From NCBI GenBank assembly GCA_949825025.1, contig OX463781.1:43765469-43829468 (forward strand): DNA of 64,000 bases, read 5' to 3'. Both the position numbers and the translations under genes were made by a program. This DNA is from Siphlonurus alternatus. Its lineage: Eukaryota; Arthropoda; Insecta; Ephemeroptera; Siphlonuridae. The notes beneath the pieces were generated by a model that had not been told where the DNA came from, did no database searches, and saw only the letters and a program-made list of their open reading frames with translations. Shown here in pieces: positions 38,833 through 51,173 of this stretch (positions are counted from its first letter, which is position 1; the number at the start of each line of letters is the position of its first letter).

Positions 38833-41036
38833 AAGAGATTAAATATTTCTTTTTTTTTTAATAATATACTTTTTAATAATTTTTAATTTCTGAATTTTAT
38901 GTTGTTATCAAAAATATATGATAAAAGTTATTGAGAGTGCAATTTTTGTGCATAGTTTGAAACTAAATACCAGTTTTAAAGTTACAAATTTTGCCAAATT
39001 AACTGCAAATTATTGCATTTTCAGTCATAGTTAATTTTTTTCATTTTTTTTGTTTACTTACCGATACGTAAAAGAGGGGAATGGCTCTTATTATGTTATT
39101 ATGATATCTAATTATATTGTATGTATCTGTATTGTTTTTTACTGACTTATTCTATACGTATGTATATTATGTCAAAAAATAAATATATATTATATTCTAT
39201 TCTATTTTATTTTCATCTTTTTATTAATAATGATGTCAAACTTAGTACACAAAAAAAAAAGAAAAAAAAAAAAAAGTCATCACCTCCCGCATTCTAAGAG
39301 CTCCATTTAAAAACCGATGAGAATGAAATTGTGTCAATGACGTCAACATTTAGCCTTAAAAAATTTAGCACCTGTGGTAAGAATGTATATATTCGAAATA
39401 ACAATTGATTTTACATCTATTTTTTTATTATGTTGTCAAATTTCAAACAAATCCTTTTTGATTCTCAAATATATAATATCGACATTCTTAGTATATCGGG
39501 AAAAAAACATAAGTTTATATCTCTATAACCTAAAGTACTGTACATATTTATATAAAATTAAATGGACTTAAGGCCTTTATGAAGTATTTTTACGAATGGA
39601 CTTAAAGCTTTTTATCTCGTCGATAATCCCTTATAAATCTTTGTCAAATACAATTTTATTATGTACGAATGTGATTGAATGTTTTAAAAAAAAAAGCATA
39701 TTTTTAATTTTTTGTTTCTTTTGTCTGTTTTAGGTAAGTTTATGCGCGTAAGAAATGAAAAGATTCCTCGACAAAAGTCACTACTGCCTGCAGTATAACG
39801 AACGAGACAGCAGAGTACGTGAGTGTATGAAACAATAGGGCTGTGCCTCATTATACACTGGAGTAGTAGAAGCGTGTGGGCGAAGTCTTTTACATACTTT
39901 AATGAGATCCGTTTCCACATTCAGAAATGTAGCTCAACTACTTTAACAATATATATAATAATGTTAATATAGTAAGTACATTCAAGATTCAAAATTATAC
40001 ATGAGAAAATTTTATTAATAAAATACGAGAGAAAGAATGAAAAAAATAGTTTTTCATATTTTTTATATATATATATATAATAAAAATAAATCTCTTAGAA
40101 ATGTGATTAAAAATAATGATATCATCTCTTTTATTTTTGGAGTACGAAATCCTAATGAAACACAAATGAGATGGATTATGAAACACAAGCAAGGGTATAT
40201 TATTTTTTTTATTTATTATGTGGTATATAATTTTTGTACGTATAACAAAAGCAAACAATATGAACATATTTATTTAATTTGCTGTTCAAAAAAAGTGTCC
40301 TACTACCCCTATTTTTATCCCCTTATATTTTTTGTATAAAATCAGCCCTCTTTTATCATGACCTCTCTCAATGACCTTCCCTTACAAAATCATCTCACCA
40401 AAGAGGGTTAGTAGAGGATAAAATTAGGGGGGGGGGAGAAAGGTTTAAGGGATGACGAAAAGGGGGTAGTAGAAATAGAGTGGTAGGATTAATTAACTGA
40501 CTCAAATTTTTTATTCGTGTTGTATTATGAAGATCAATGTTATTATTACTTTATTATTACCAGAAAGTGTTTTTAAAACTTATTCATAAAATTTAATGCT
40601 TACAATTAAATGTAGTTATTTAAATGATTATAAATTGATCATTCGAAGATTAATGCAAAATATTTGTTAGTAAAGAATAAACATAAATTCATTACTAGAT
40701 TCAATTTCCACGTGCTAAAATTTCTCTTTTAATTTATATTTTTTTAGTGTATACAAAGAGAATAATAAATTAAACCGTCGAAATTCCAATAAAAATATTA
40801 TTTTAAATATGTGAATAAGCTGCATTAATTTTTTCGAGGAGCGTAAAAAAGTATGTTATTATTATATAGTAAAATATGGATGGTTAAAAACAATTGAAGC
40901 ATTAATATATAATATATATACATGTTTTGTTTCACACTAATCAACTATTCAAATTAAGCAATTTTATATCTATTCAAAGAAAAAAAAATGTGTTATTATT
41001 CAAGTAAAGCTATTGAAATGCAAAAAAAAAAAAAAT
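38830..41036. other. non-coding stretch; possible retroelement tail near 39.2 kb
   Basis: 39125-39210 ends in AATAAATATATATTATA, then repeated TTCTA units, which could be a LINE or SINE 3' tail, but no body is recognisable. TGACGTCA lies at 39338. 39720-39920 and 40340-40480 are more balanced blocks without domains. A run of ten Gs is near 40428. Confidence 0.35.
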
Positions 41037-41166
41037 GTACATTTCTCGCCTTAGAAACTTTTTCTTCTGCAGCTCTGTTAATCATCATACACCGTAAGCA
41101 TAATAAACGGAATGGTGATTAAAAAGGCTGCAGAAGGGAAATTTTTAGAGGCGACGAGTAATGTAA
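41037..41166. mobile_element. MITE-A copy 4
   Basis: GTACATTTCTCGCCTTAGAA at the left, with GAGGCGACGAGTAATGTA at the right. The inner GCAGCTCTGTTAATCATC and GGTGATTAAAAAGGCTGC arms are well preserved. The right end runs straight into the (TAA)n tail of the next LINE fragment. Confidence 0.8.
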
Positions 41167-41545
41167 TAATAATAATAATAATAATTTTATTTCGAAGGCA
41201 AAGGTTGTACAAGACAACATACATCACGTCAATATCTCAATCAACACACTAAAAAATAACAATAAATTGACGCTATCACAACATAATACTAACAGACAAA
41301 AAAACAATATTTCATATTAACATACAAAAAAAATATCAGCTTAATTACATATATGTATATAATTTTAATGTTAAATAATTTTAAGATTTTAAATTAAACA
41401 ATTCTCAGGTAACTTATTAGCAAAAAACTTTTTACTGAATAAAACTCTTTATCAATCATCAACAATTTAAGCTTTGATTTAAAAACAGAATCAGATTCAA
41501 TGCTTTTTAAACACAAAGGAAGAACATTTTGTGTACATTTTGTAC
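41163..41545 (-). mobile_element. LINE family 1, 3' end fragment
   Basis: On the minus strand: a short coding tail with LMIDKEFYSVKSFL (EFYSV at about 41430-41447), then about 240 bases of 3' untranslated sequence and a (TTA)n tail seen as (TAA)n at 41163-41187. The coding tail matches KKEFYSVREFL of the copy at 16606, and the 3' untranslated end has the same TTATTTC...GGTT-TACAAGA-AACAT...CACGTC order. Strongly 5'-truncated and dead. Confidence 0.75.
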
Positions 41546-42093
41546 TCAAACTACAAACTTATTTTTGCATCGAAAAATTACAGAGAATATAAATTTTAAT
41601 AAAATATATATTTAGAAGTGTAATATTAAAAAAAATAAAGAATATAAGCAAGATAAACAGTAAGTACCATAAAAAATTCAAAAAACGTCCATAACTTTTT
41701 TTTAGTAAACCTTTCACAATATTTCAAGTTATATCAATAAGTCAGGTAGGCAGGATAGTTTTATGTGTGTGACGTCATGATAATGGCCCCTCCCACTTCC
41801 TTCAATCATCTAGTACGGATCAAAGTTTACGACCCCTTATACCTTCAACCCCTACGTCGAACACACAAAACTTGGATCATAGCAACCCAAGCATGGCTTA
41901 CTCATCTTGATGAAAACTATGTCAAAAGGAAAAGCATCACCGCATTGCCAGCAGTTGCAATTTCTCAATAAAAAAATAATGGAAAAAAAATTATTTTTCT
42001 TCATAACAATATTTAAAAGTAATAATTTTTGTTTTTGCATTTTTGCATGTGCTCTGTAGAACAATATTTAATTTATTTTTTTTAATATCTCTT

Positions 42094-42096
<3 letters not shown>
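41546..42096. other. non-coding stretch with a mixed block
   Basis: 41740-41975 is balanced and includes TGACGTCATGA (41770). A 68-codon frame (41765-41971) is followed by AATAAAAAAATAA, but no domain is recognised and the start sits beside the motif. I do not call a gene. Confidence 0.35.

Positions 42097-42169
<73 letters not shown>
42097..42169. repeat. (TC)n microsatellite, about 36 units
   Basis: A perfect CT run. Confidence 0.97.
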
Positions 42170-42173
<4 letters not shown>

Positions 42174-42993
42174 AAATATAAACGTTAAAATTTTAAGCAA
42201 TAAAAAATAAAAATTGACTCCTATTTCAAGAAATCTTTATCTGCATAAGCAGAAAATTTTCAGCACTATGATTAATAGAGAATTTTAAGAAAATAATAAA
42301 ATTTATATCACCAACAAAATTATAGATATGAAATATGAAGTATAATTGAAAACTTTTACTTTTCCTGACAGAAAAAGCTGCAGCAAAAATTTGTTTCGTT
42401 TCAGATGTTGCCTCGTTTTTCTTTTGCTTAGAAAATTCAACAAGGAAAAGGAGAAAGGTCAGGGGAAGAAGGAGCAGAAGTGAAAAGGGAATTGCACATC
42501 AAAAGATATGAATTGTTACATAAAATTAGGAAAACTTTATAGCATCCATTTTTACAAAAATAAATAACAAAAATTCAACTAAATTTTTAAAATTTTGATG
42601 TTTAAAATGAAATGCAAAAAGAATCTTTAAGAAAAAGTTGATATATACACATAAAAAGTTGAAAACTTAAAAATATGAGAATAACTTGGGAACCCAAACT
42701 GATGTATTTGAAATTGCGATGCACATAAAGCAATTTTATACTTATCTGTATATATAACTTATCTTCAGTTGAATTTGAATCTAGATCGAGAATTTGGTAC
42801 GGTATTGATGTATTGGGTTTTGTTCCAGGACTTGTGAATATATTATGTAGTTTTGTTTAATACAGGAATATCTACCATCTAAAGTATGGTCTTGTCCATA
42901 TAATAATATTGGAATATAGTGTTTATAATAGTATACATAATTAATTATATATATCGTTGTTTCCTGATACTGCTTTAGGGAAGCAATAATATA
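42170..42993. other. A+T-rich non-coding stretch
   Basis: No feature recognised. An 88-codon minus frame (42781-43047) runs into the tRNA-like region and has no domain. Confidence 0.45.
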
Positions 42994-43680
42994 TACCACA
43001 GTGGCGCAGTAGTAGCGTGCTTGAATTTTGAAGCAAAAGCTGTGCAATCTTAAGGTGGATTTTCATAAGCGGCAACAGCGATGCGGCTAGGTTTCAACGT
43101 AAAAGCCGTGAAATCCTATGCGGTGAGCAAATTTGCCAGATATCGCGTTAATTACGATGCTCTTTTTCTTTTAATCGCCAAATATTGTCGCCAAGTGCGC
43201 ATTATTCGCGTCGCGCAGGCTGGAAATCGGTCATGAAAATCCATCTTTATGGGGCGAGCGAATTCGCCAGGTTGCAGCTGCGAATATCGCATTAATTACG
43301 ATGCTCTTTATTTAATCATTAAATAAACTGCTAATAGATGTTACAGCAAATGCGCATTATTCGCTTCGGATCGTATGATAAAAATCGCCATCTGAATCCG
43401 CTTTTAAACGGCTGGTTATGTGTTCAAATCCCGGTGCCTTTTTTTTCATCGTTCTGCATGAGAAGTATAGTGGGTCCACCATTCGGGAAGTAATTGATGG
43501 CATTGCTGACATTAATGACCATCCTTAATAAAGTTTCCACGTTTCCCCTGTTAAACTATAGGGAAAAGCTGAGTCGGATAACTTGGCTGTAGTCGCAAAA
43601 ACATTCCCTAATATCTCTTCTTTACCTTCTTCTAAATGAAAGAGGGAACTTTAATGTCTTCATCTATAACCATCAATTAT
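42994..43680 (+). mobile_element. tRNA-derived SINE, head split by a MITE dimer
   Basis: TGGCGCAGTAGTAGCGTGC (43002-43020) fits an A-box and D-arm, with a 4-base D stem (GCGC with GCGT). TGCTT...AAGCA beside it fits an anticodon stem. The T-arm/B-box GGTTATGTGTTCAAATCCC appears only at about 43413-43431. About 355 foreign bases (43051-43405) lie between. Body-like sequence follows to roughly 43680 (GAAAAGCTGAGTCGGATAAC, TTGGCTGTAGTCGC). The acceptor stem does not pair well, so this is not a working tRNA gene. The 3' limit is uncertain and the body is unlike the SINE at 33930. Confidence 0.6.
43051..43405. mobile_element. MITE-T, tandem dimer of a ~170-base element
   Basis: Two head-to-tail units share GCGAATT-GCCAG, TTAATTACGATGCTCTTT and GCGCATTATTCGC in the same order. 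The end words AAGGTGGATTTTCATAAGCG (left), TGAAAATCCATCTTTA (middle) and GATAAAAATCGCCATCTGA (right) are inverted relatives. The dimer therefore looks like two MITEs sharing one central end. It interrupts a tRNA-like sequence. Confidence 0.65.
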
Positions 43681-43815
43681 AAATAAGATCGCCGTTACCT
43701 TTATATATATACATTGTTATAATAACTTCACTGCTAATAATATATGAATACAAATTTTTAAACTTTAAAACTTTAAAACATACGTAGTAAATAGTTGTAA
43801 TCATATATATTTATG

Positions 43816-43945
43816 GTAACTATTCTATGGTTATGATTGTGTCACGATTGCCTATTTTCAAATTTAGTGCGTAACTTATTCCAACTTTTGTTCAATCAGA
43901 GTGCTTAAATGCTGTGACGTCACAGCAATTACTCATTCTAATTGG
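43816..43945. repeat. dispersed repeat Q copy 1
   Basis: About 110-130 bases from GTCACGATTGCC through TTCAATCAGAGTGC to ATGCTGTGACGTCACAGCA match 52738-52852 in order and spacing. It contains the perfect 18-base palindrome TGCTGTGACGTCACAGCA. No inverted ends are seen, so it may be part of a larger element such as the hAT-like family where copy 2 sits. Confidence 0.55.
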
Positions 43946-46016
43946 CTGAGCCTTATACGTCCATGGATTTTACCATGCAGTGGCACTTTCTCTCCTAGTT
44001 TCCTTGGTTATAATTATGTACATGTATATAATATCATATTCATATTATACTTATACTTTTTGTTATATGTAAAATAAGTTAAACAACACGTACTCGTCAA
44101 GTGAATAAAATTGAAATGAAAAGCAGTTTAAATCTTGCAAAACTTTTGAATGAATTGAAAGTTGTTGTGCTACTTAAAATTTAAAATGAGTGAATTCTTG
44201 GAATTCAGTACGCAGATCATAAAATGTAGCTCGAAATACTTACGTCGTACACATTTCATGGTGTGTAAATTTTCGAATGTCACTCGAAAAATTTTTACAC
44301 TTCTTTGATCGATTATATAATAAGAAAATCATGCAGGTATTTAAAATATGAATACATCGTATCTACTAATTGGAAGTAAATTTTAAAAGTTTTTAACTAA
44401 AAAATTCAATACCATTAAGAAAAAAAAAAAAAAAAGTCCAGGTATATACTTCAGAGTTTTTTTTTTCTTTTTAATCTTATATGTTACAATAAGCAAAATT
44501 TATAGGAAATTTTCGAAACTTGAGAGCAAATATTTGACAGATAATTTTAAGGTAATTTCATAGTATAAGAAATCATACAGTGAAAAAAATACAGTTTTTA
44601 GAGTTTCATCAATTTCTGTTGCAGTCTTCAATTAAAAAAAAAAAGAAGATATGAATCTGTTCTCAAAATTTATAAACTTCATTAAAATTTAAAGTAAAAA
44701 AAAAAAGAAGAAAAATATGTGCATTAAAAAAAATCCTTCCATCCCTTTTTTTTTTACATAATTTTGCTGTGAAAGTCAGTTTCATTAAAAGAAAGAAAAA
44801 CACACTACTTATTTAAGTAGATTAGTTAATAAAAAAATTATTATTCTTTCACTGTTCTCTCTCTCTATTTTTTTTCTTCATAATATTATTTTCAAATATA
44901 CATAAAAAAATTTAAATTACAACAAGAAAAAGAAGAAGTGTTTTTTTTTTTATTATTATTATTCTACTAATTCGGTAAGCCTTTTTCGTTCTTGGCATTT
45001 TAATAGAAAGTGTTCTCCTACTGTGTAGTAGATGGGGGCTGGGAAGGCGCAGATAAGAAGATCTTTACAACACACAGAGAGAGAGAGGGACTTACAGTTG
45101 TTAGCATCTCTCCTCTTATCCACCCTTTTCCTTTTCTCCCTGCTTTCCTTGAAGCTAGGCAGGCTTGTAATTAGGCGGCAGGGTTGTAAAGAAAAGCACC
45201 TCGTGCCATGAACGTGACAGAAGCCGCTGGTTTTGAGTGAGAGGAGGGAGGGGGGAGGTCACGTGACTCGAGGAAGAGGTGATCAAAATTTTACGTGAGA
45301 TCACTCAATCAAAATGTATTTACATAAAAAAAAAACAAGAACTTAAAATATAATACGTCAGTAATCCTTTCAAAAAGAGAATTATTTAAAAAAAAAAAAA
45401 GATTATAATAATATCACATGTAGATTATATACATAATAAAATGTAGATTTTTATTATATATATCAGTAATATAAATTAGTATTACGTGTTATGTATAAAG
45501 AATTTTTATGATCATGATGATCACATTGTTAATAATGTCATAAAGTTATTGGATTAACTTTTAAAAATCGTGGTTTGAAATATAATGTTTGGGATATTTT
45601 ATAATTATAATATATTATTTTTCTATAATTATGATAATATTTAATTATATTTATCACACTGCATTTTGACAGTTGCAAGATAATGAATTTAATTTTATCA
45701 ATTAAATTATTAGTATAGATTTTAAAATATTTGATTTTATACATTAACTACAATACATATTAATTATCTATATTAGCAATTTTAATACAGCTCAAATTAT
45801 GAAACATCATTAGCATAATCATAACATACTGCAGTAATATGTAATTAAATTTATATAATTAATGTATATTGTATTAGAGGGACTATTCACAAAAAAAAAT
45901 ATAGACAAACTTGAGTCACAAAATCTTATAAGTTGAATTTTGAGTCAGTAAGTTCTTTCACTGAAATAAACAACATCATTGCCACGTGATAATAATAATA
46001 ATATATATAACCTAAA
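43946..46016. other. A+T-rich stretch with one regulatory-looking block
   Basis: Featureless except for 45030-45300, listed separately. Poly-A and poly-T runs are frequent at 44410-44960. Confidence 0.45.
45030..45300. promoter_or_regulatory. G+C-rich block with GATA and E-box words
   Basis: A sharply bounded G+C-rich block in A+T-rich DNA. It contains AGATAA (45051), CTTATC (45115-45120), GA runs and the TCACGTGA palindrome (45259-45266). No frame or element ends. An enhancer-like role is only inferred. Confidence 0.25.
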
Positions 46017-46432
46017 TTAAGGGCATTGGGTGTAGCACCGGTAGTTGTCAACACTGACGTATCTTCACCATGTTAATTTTTCAACCCCGCTCCTCTGAGT
46101 AATTTTTATGCTAGAGCTAAGCTGATTGCAGTGGTATCAAGATAATTAGTAGCCCAAGTGCACAATTTGGCTAAATAAAGTTTGATTTCAAGAAAAGTAT
46201 TTTTTTATATTTTAAAAAAATGCATGTAAATTTAAAAAATTACTAAAAATACTTTTCTTTAAATCAGGTTTTACTAAGCCAAATTGTGCACTTGGGCTAC
46301 TAATTACCTTGATACTACTGCAATCATCTTAGCTCTAGCATAAAAATTACTCCGAGGAGCGGGGATGAAAAATTAACATGGTGAAGATACGTCAGTATTG
46401 CCAACTACCGGTGCTACACCCAATGCCCTTAA
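46017..46432. mobile_element. MITE-K, 416-base near-perfect palindrome
   Basis: TTAAGGGCATTGGGTGTAGC at one end and its complement at the other. The arms of about 190 bases pair through ACCGGTAGTTG, GACGTATCTTCACCATG, CCGCTCCTC, GAGCTAAG and CCCAAGTGCACAATTTGGC. The short centre is A+T-rich. No frame. Arms differ at few positions, so the element is young or recently homogenised. Confidence 0.92.
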
Positions 46433-46494
46433 ACTGTCAATACTTTACTTTTAGCTATGGAAATAAAAAAAAATGGTGGTTTTATAGCCTTGCC

Positions 46495-46581
46495 TCTGGT
46501 TACCATTGATTTGAAGTCACGGAAGTTTTCATTTGTCCTCCAATAGAACACTCGCGTAAGGTCAAATCAACGCTAACCCGG
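46495..46581. mobile_element. MITE-G copy 2 (diverged)
   Basis: CTGGTTACCATTGATTTGAA at the left is mirrored by GGTCAAATCAACGCTAACC at the right. The loop holds TTTGTCCTCCAATAGAA, the complement of the loop words of copy 1 at 12952. The CRE palindrome has decayed to AAGTCACG here. Confidence 0.6.
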
Positions 46582-49320
46582 GACATGACTTTATTTAATA
46601 TGACTTGAATTTAAAATGATCTCTCTACATAATATTTTATTTTATCAGTTTTACAGAAATAAGTAAAGTAAAAATTTTAAAGATTAAATATAAAAAATAT
46701 ACTGCATAACAGTTTAGTAAAAACATCTTAAAGTATTTCTGGTACGTGTCATAAACTAAAAGAAAAGCATTTTATCGATATTGCTTAGATTTTCCTTCTT
46801 TTTAAATTTTTACTCTTTTAAAAGTTCTGGCCATGGTTCAAATCTCTGTTTTATACGTCCTGAGCACGGTTCAAGGAGGAGGACATTTGAATATCGCCCC
46901 GTCGGCAAACACTGAGATAGCTTTTGGCCCGAGCATGAGTCTTCTTTTGTTTCATACCCATCGGAATATTCAGTCCACAATTTCCCGTGGTGGTTAAATA
47001 AAAAAAAGAAAAAAAAATTTGTACTGTACATACACCGTTATGATCTATATATTATGTAACATGTTGTTTTTTCCTTGTTGTTTTTTTAATATTGTTTAAA
47101 TGTCATATAAGAATGATCAATTATATAAGTAAGAAAAAAATTCAATTTTTTTTGTTCAGTACAATACATACATTATTCGTTTTGTAAAGAAAAAAAATAA
47201 AGATAAATGGCATACAATACAAAACGATGTAATATGATAGATAATATGAAAGAATAAAATAGGCTTTATTCAATATATATGATACACAAGAATACGAACG
47301 ATTTTGTATTAATGTTATATGTGCTCAAATATCCGAGATTGATAAAGCTTAGAATATATATAAATAAGTAGCACAATAAACAGCAAAAATTTTGTTATTT
47401 TTATTTGAACGTAACGAGAGACTGTGGAATTTAATTTTTAAAAGTAAATTCAATTTTATGAGTCGTTTAAATTTATAAGTCAAATTATTTTGTTTGTTTT
47501 TTTAATTACATGTTCAATTCACGACATAGTATAAGAAGATTAGAAACTCTTAAAATCATTTATATTTTATAAATAAAAATAATATATATTTTTTTTTAAA
47601 TGAAGTATAATAAACAATGTTTATGCTTAAAAGATATACTGTATGACAACTGCATGACTCTTTCTTTCTCTGTCTCTCTTTTCTGCTATCTCTTACAGTA
47701 ACACACAATGTAAACTTACACAAAATTTATGCTTCTGTGAATCTGCAAATACAAGTAAACATAGCTTAACTAAATTGTACCTTACCTTATATAAAACTAT
47801 ATACCAATGTACATATCAGTATAACTCTAAAAACATGAAATAAATTTTTAAAATTAAAAAAATTATATATAAAGTAATTAAAACAAATTAAAAAAAAATA
47901 CATAATATATATAAAAGATTTTTTGTTCTTTGTGGAAAAAAAAGAAGCATTACAGTCGGTCATTCAATTACACGTGGAGTGAGTAGGTGTTGCGTGGGGC
48001 TAAGTGCGAGAGAGCCAGTGAGAGGTTGGAGGAAGAGTGTCGAGTTTCCAGCAGGCTTTTATCACCTCCTTCAATCACCTTTGTTGTTGTTGCTGTGAGA
48101 TTGACACGAAGCAATAAAGAGAAAAGAAAGTTACTAGGAGCCAGAGATTTTTTTTTTTTTTTACTTGGAAAATTTGTTCTTCGTCATTGCTTCAAGAAAT
48201 ATATTGTATCAGATTTCAAATCATTTAAAGTTAACTTTATTAACTGTATTGTTATATTTTTCATTAAAAAAAAAAGACAACAGTAATATAGATAGCAAAA
48301 TAAAGTTTTATAATATTATACTTTATGTAATGATTAAATTTAATAATTTTTTTTAATAACAATAAAAATGTAAACAAAAATACCAGCATGCAATGACAGT
48401 GTTGTTCATGCTGTTTTTTTATGATTAAAAATCAGAAAGCGGATAATGAATAATAGTAATTAATTAATATTTTTTTAAATGTAAAAATGTAATGTTATAA
48501 AGTTATATTTATTTAAAAAAATAATAATTCATATATGAGGTATTCAATTTTATTTTTGTTTTATTTAAAACTCACAAGTTGAAAATTTAAAAAAAAAAAA
48601 CATATCACGTTACAAATACAAAGTTATTTTTATTTTACAATCAGGGGTTTAGTTGGGCTTTGCGGCGGTGATTTGAATTGAATCGGTTTGGATGTAGCGT
48701 GATAGAAGCCCAACGAAAAGCAATTTGGCTGCGAACTGTTGTATGCTGGGGATACAGAGGTGAGCCGTGTTTGCATGGCACCATAAGGCAGAGGTGCGTG
48801 TGAAACTTCAGGTGAGCGAACAATATTGATGACACGTCTCTTGTCTTGAATACAATAAAAAAATCACGTATTAAAAATCAAATCGAAATCAAATCAAATT
48901 ACGTTTTATCATGTCAAAATTTTAGTTTGAACATTCCTCCTAGTCAATTGTTAGCATTATATTATAGAGAAAAATATGCACTTTTTATTTATATTTTTTT
49001 TAAGGTGAGACTTACGCGAAATATTGTAAGATTATTATATAACATAATCATGAAAGTACTAAAAAAAAATACTATAATACTTTTAAAATAGTTTATAAAA
49101 ATGCTTCAAATTAATTTAATTATATAAGAGAGAGAAGGGGGAAAAAGAAATTCATAGATAGATAAGAAAGAGGCAACGAAGATATATGACACATTATTTA
49201 TTAATTTAAACAAAACCAACATAGAAAGATAAATTACCTTACACGATGTTAAAACACTAAAGAATATATTATACGTTCAACATTATATCATCACATTAAT
49301 TATATCGACGCACTTATAAC
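46582..49320. other. A+T-rich stretch with three mixed blocks
   Basis: 46825-46995 (73-codon minus frame, unrecognised), 47950-48120 (CCTTTGTTGTTGTTG and ATCACCT words) and 48640-48845 (64-codon minus frame, unrecognised) stand out. Each could be an exon, a repeat fragment or a conserved non-coding element. I see no splice pattern or domain that decides. The first has B-box-like GGTTCAAATCT at 46833 without a matching A-box. Confidence 0.3.
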
Positions 49321-49546
49321 GGAAAATATTATCCTAAGTTGAAAAAAAATATCTCAAGTATCCCAAGTTAAGCTGAAAATGAATATCCTAACCCCATTTA
49401 TTGGTAATTGGTATTAAGCAAAATGGTTTTATTAAATGGGTTAATGGGTTAAAATGGTTTGATTAAAAAATATTAAGCAAAATGGAGTTAGTCTATTTTT
49501 CAGCTTATCAATGGAGTTAGGATAAGCTGGATAATAATATTTTTCC
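49321..49546. mobile_element. MITE-L
   Basis: GGAAAATATTATCC at the left, GGATAATAATATTTTTCC at the right, then a second pair AGCTGAAAATGAATATCCTA and TTAGGATAAGCTG. The centre repeats AAATGG and GGGTTAA words, giving a small internal minisatellite. 226 bases. Confidence 0.65.
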
Positions 49547-50855
49547 TCTTTCATGGCACGTATATATATATATAATATATATTTGCTCATAAATCACAAA
49601 AAAAAATATTATTAATATAAAGTGAATATAATTAAACATAAGACTAAAAATTAAATTATCATTAATTTTACTAGGTTAGAATCCTGAAATGTAATTTTAA
49701 TAAAGTTTAAAATGTAGTTATGTTAAAATGTTTCCTTACAAACAAGATAATGTAAATAGCTTTGACCTCAATTTTCTCCACTACATATATTAAATTCACA
49801 ACAGCGCGATACCTCATGCATGCAGTAAATAAATTTAGAGGCAGCAATGATGGATAGCATGAGGAGAGAGTAATCGATATTTTAATATCATCTCTCATGT
49901 ACGACAACAAATTACTATTACAAAATATGTCCCAGGTTAAAATATCCAAGGTCTAAATATTAAATTATAGCAGCTACTGCATGTAATATTAGTTTTTAAT
50001 TAAAATTATACTTTAATTATATTGAAAAAAGGGGTATTGCATTATTAATTCAGTATAAAGAAAGATAGAGTAAGGCTATGAGAGTATGGGAGAGAGAGAG
50101 GGGGTACTGATCTTGTATAAGAAAAGCTTATAAAGTATTGTTTAAGTAAATTTTAGTGATATACTCGACAGAAAATAACTGCATGAAGCTGGTTCATTTT
50201 CATGATATTTTCTTATGATAAACAATAGTAAACAGAACCTTATGAACTCAATTTTTCAGTGTTGAGTACATACATAAAACAAGCTCTGATGTTCACCATG
50301 ATGTGATTTATCCATGTTAGAAGGTTTGCTGCGTAACCGGATTTGGGGGAACGGTGAAGCGATTCAAAGGTCGGATGTATAGCAACGACACTTTTCACTA
50401 GGGTACTAATCCCCTTTCCTGAAAGGCTTGCTGTCAGGGGTAAAACCAATCCTTAGTCAAGCGAAACAATCTTCTACTTAATACATACATGTCACTTTGA
50501 AATGTTAAAGTTTAATAATGTTGATACCATGATGTGCAGTTTGAACTTTAGTTCATAGTTTACAAATTATCTCTTGGAGGTTTCTTATAGCTTAAATGGT
50601 CAATCTGCTATACAAAATGGTTCATAAATGAAATCTGAATAACAATATTAGATCTAAATACTAAAGAGAACATTATTCTGAATCATGTATAATTAACAAA
50701 ATATTAATTAACAATATTAAACATGTACAATATTTATACACAGAATTATAACATTAAAATTAAATTAAAACAGAATTTTAACCAATTAATAGAAACTCTG
50801 CTTTAAAGATTTTTATATGAAATATTTTTATTTTATTTTTTGGAGTTATTGTCAA
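49547..50855. other. A+T-rich stretch with a mixed block
   Basis: 50285-50450 is balanced with a 69-codon minus frame and no recognised domain. TA-rich words lie near 49560. Otherwise background. Confidence 0.4.
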
Positions 50856-51040
50856 AAAATTTAAAGGTATTTGAATTCTCTCTAACACTCTTAAAATCTG
50901 TTTGCAAAATTCTATGACGTCATATTAGTAATAAAAATATTTTAATAGAGAAGCATAGAGAAACGTACTACATTTAACTATAACGTCACAGCGTTTTGTA
51001 ACACGATTTTAAAAATGCTAAAAAAACTCTTTAAAAAATT
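50856..51040. mobile_element. MITE-P copy 2
   Basis: TTTAAAGGTATTTGAATTC at the left is loosely mirrored at the far right (AAACTCTTTAAA). The inner CTTAAAATCTGTTTGCAAAA and TGACGTCATA (50915) pair with TAACGTCACAGCGTTTTG and ACACGATTTTAAAAATG. It matches MITE-P copy 1 at 15225. Confidence 0.65.
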
Positions 51041-51112
51041 GACAATATACATAAATGGAGATAAAGTAAGAATCGGTTCACTGTTACTGCACTCATTATC
51101 AGAGCAGCTTTG

Positions 51113-51115
<3 letters not shown>

Positions 51116-51170
<55 letters not shown>
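51116..51170. repeat. (TA)n microsatellite, about 27 units
   Basis: A perfect TA run. Confidence 0.96.

Positions 51171-51173
<3 letters not shown>

Noticed and set aside
41765..41971. 68-codon frame followed by AATAAA-like sequence
   Set aside because: No domain, and AATAAA is common by chance in A+T-rich DNA. Nothing indicates a promoter or upstream exons.
42994..43440. Functional tRNA gene
   Set aside because: A-box and B-box are about 400 bases apart because of an inserted element, and the acceptor strands do not pair. A SINE head fits better.
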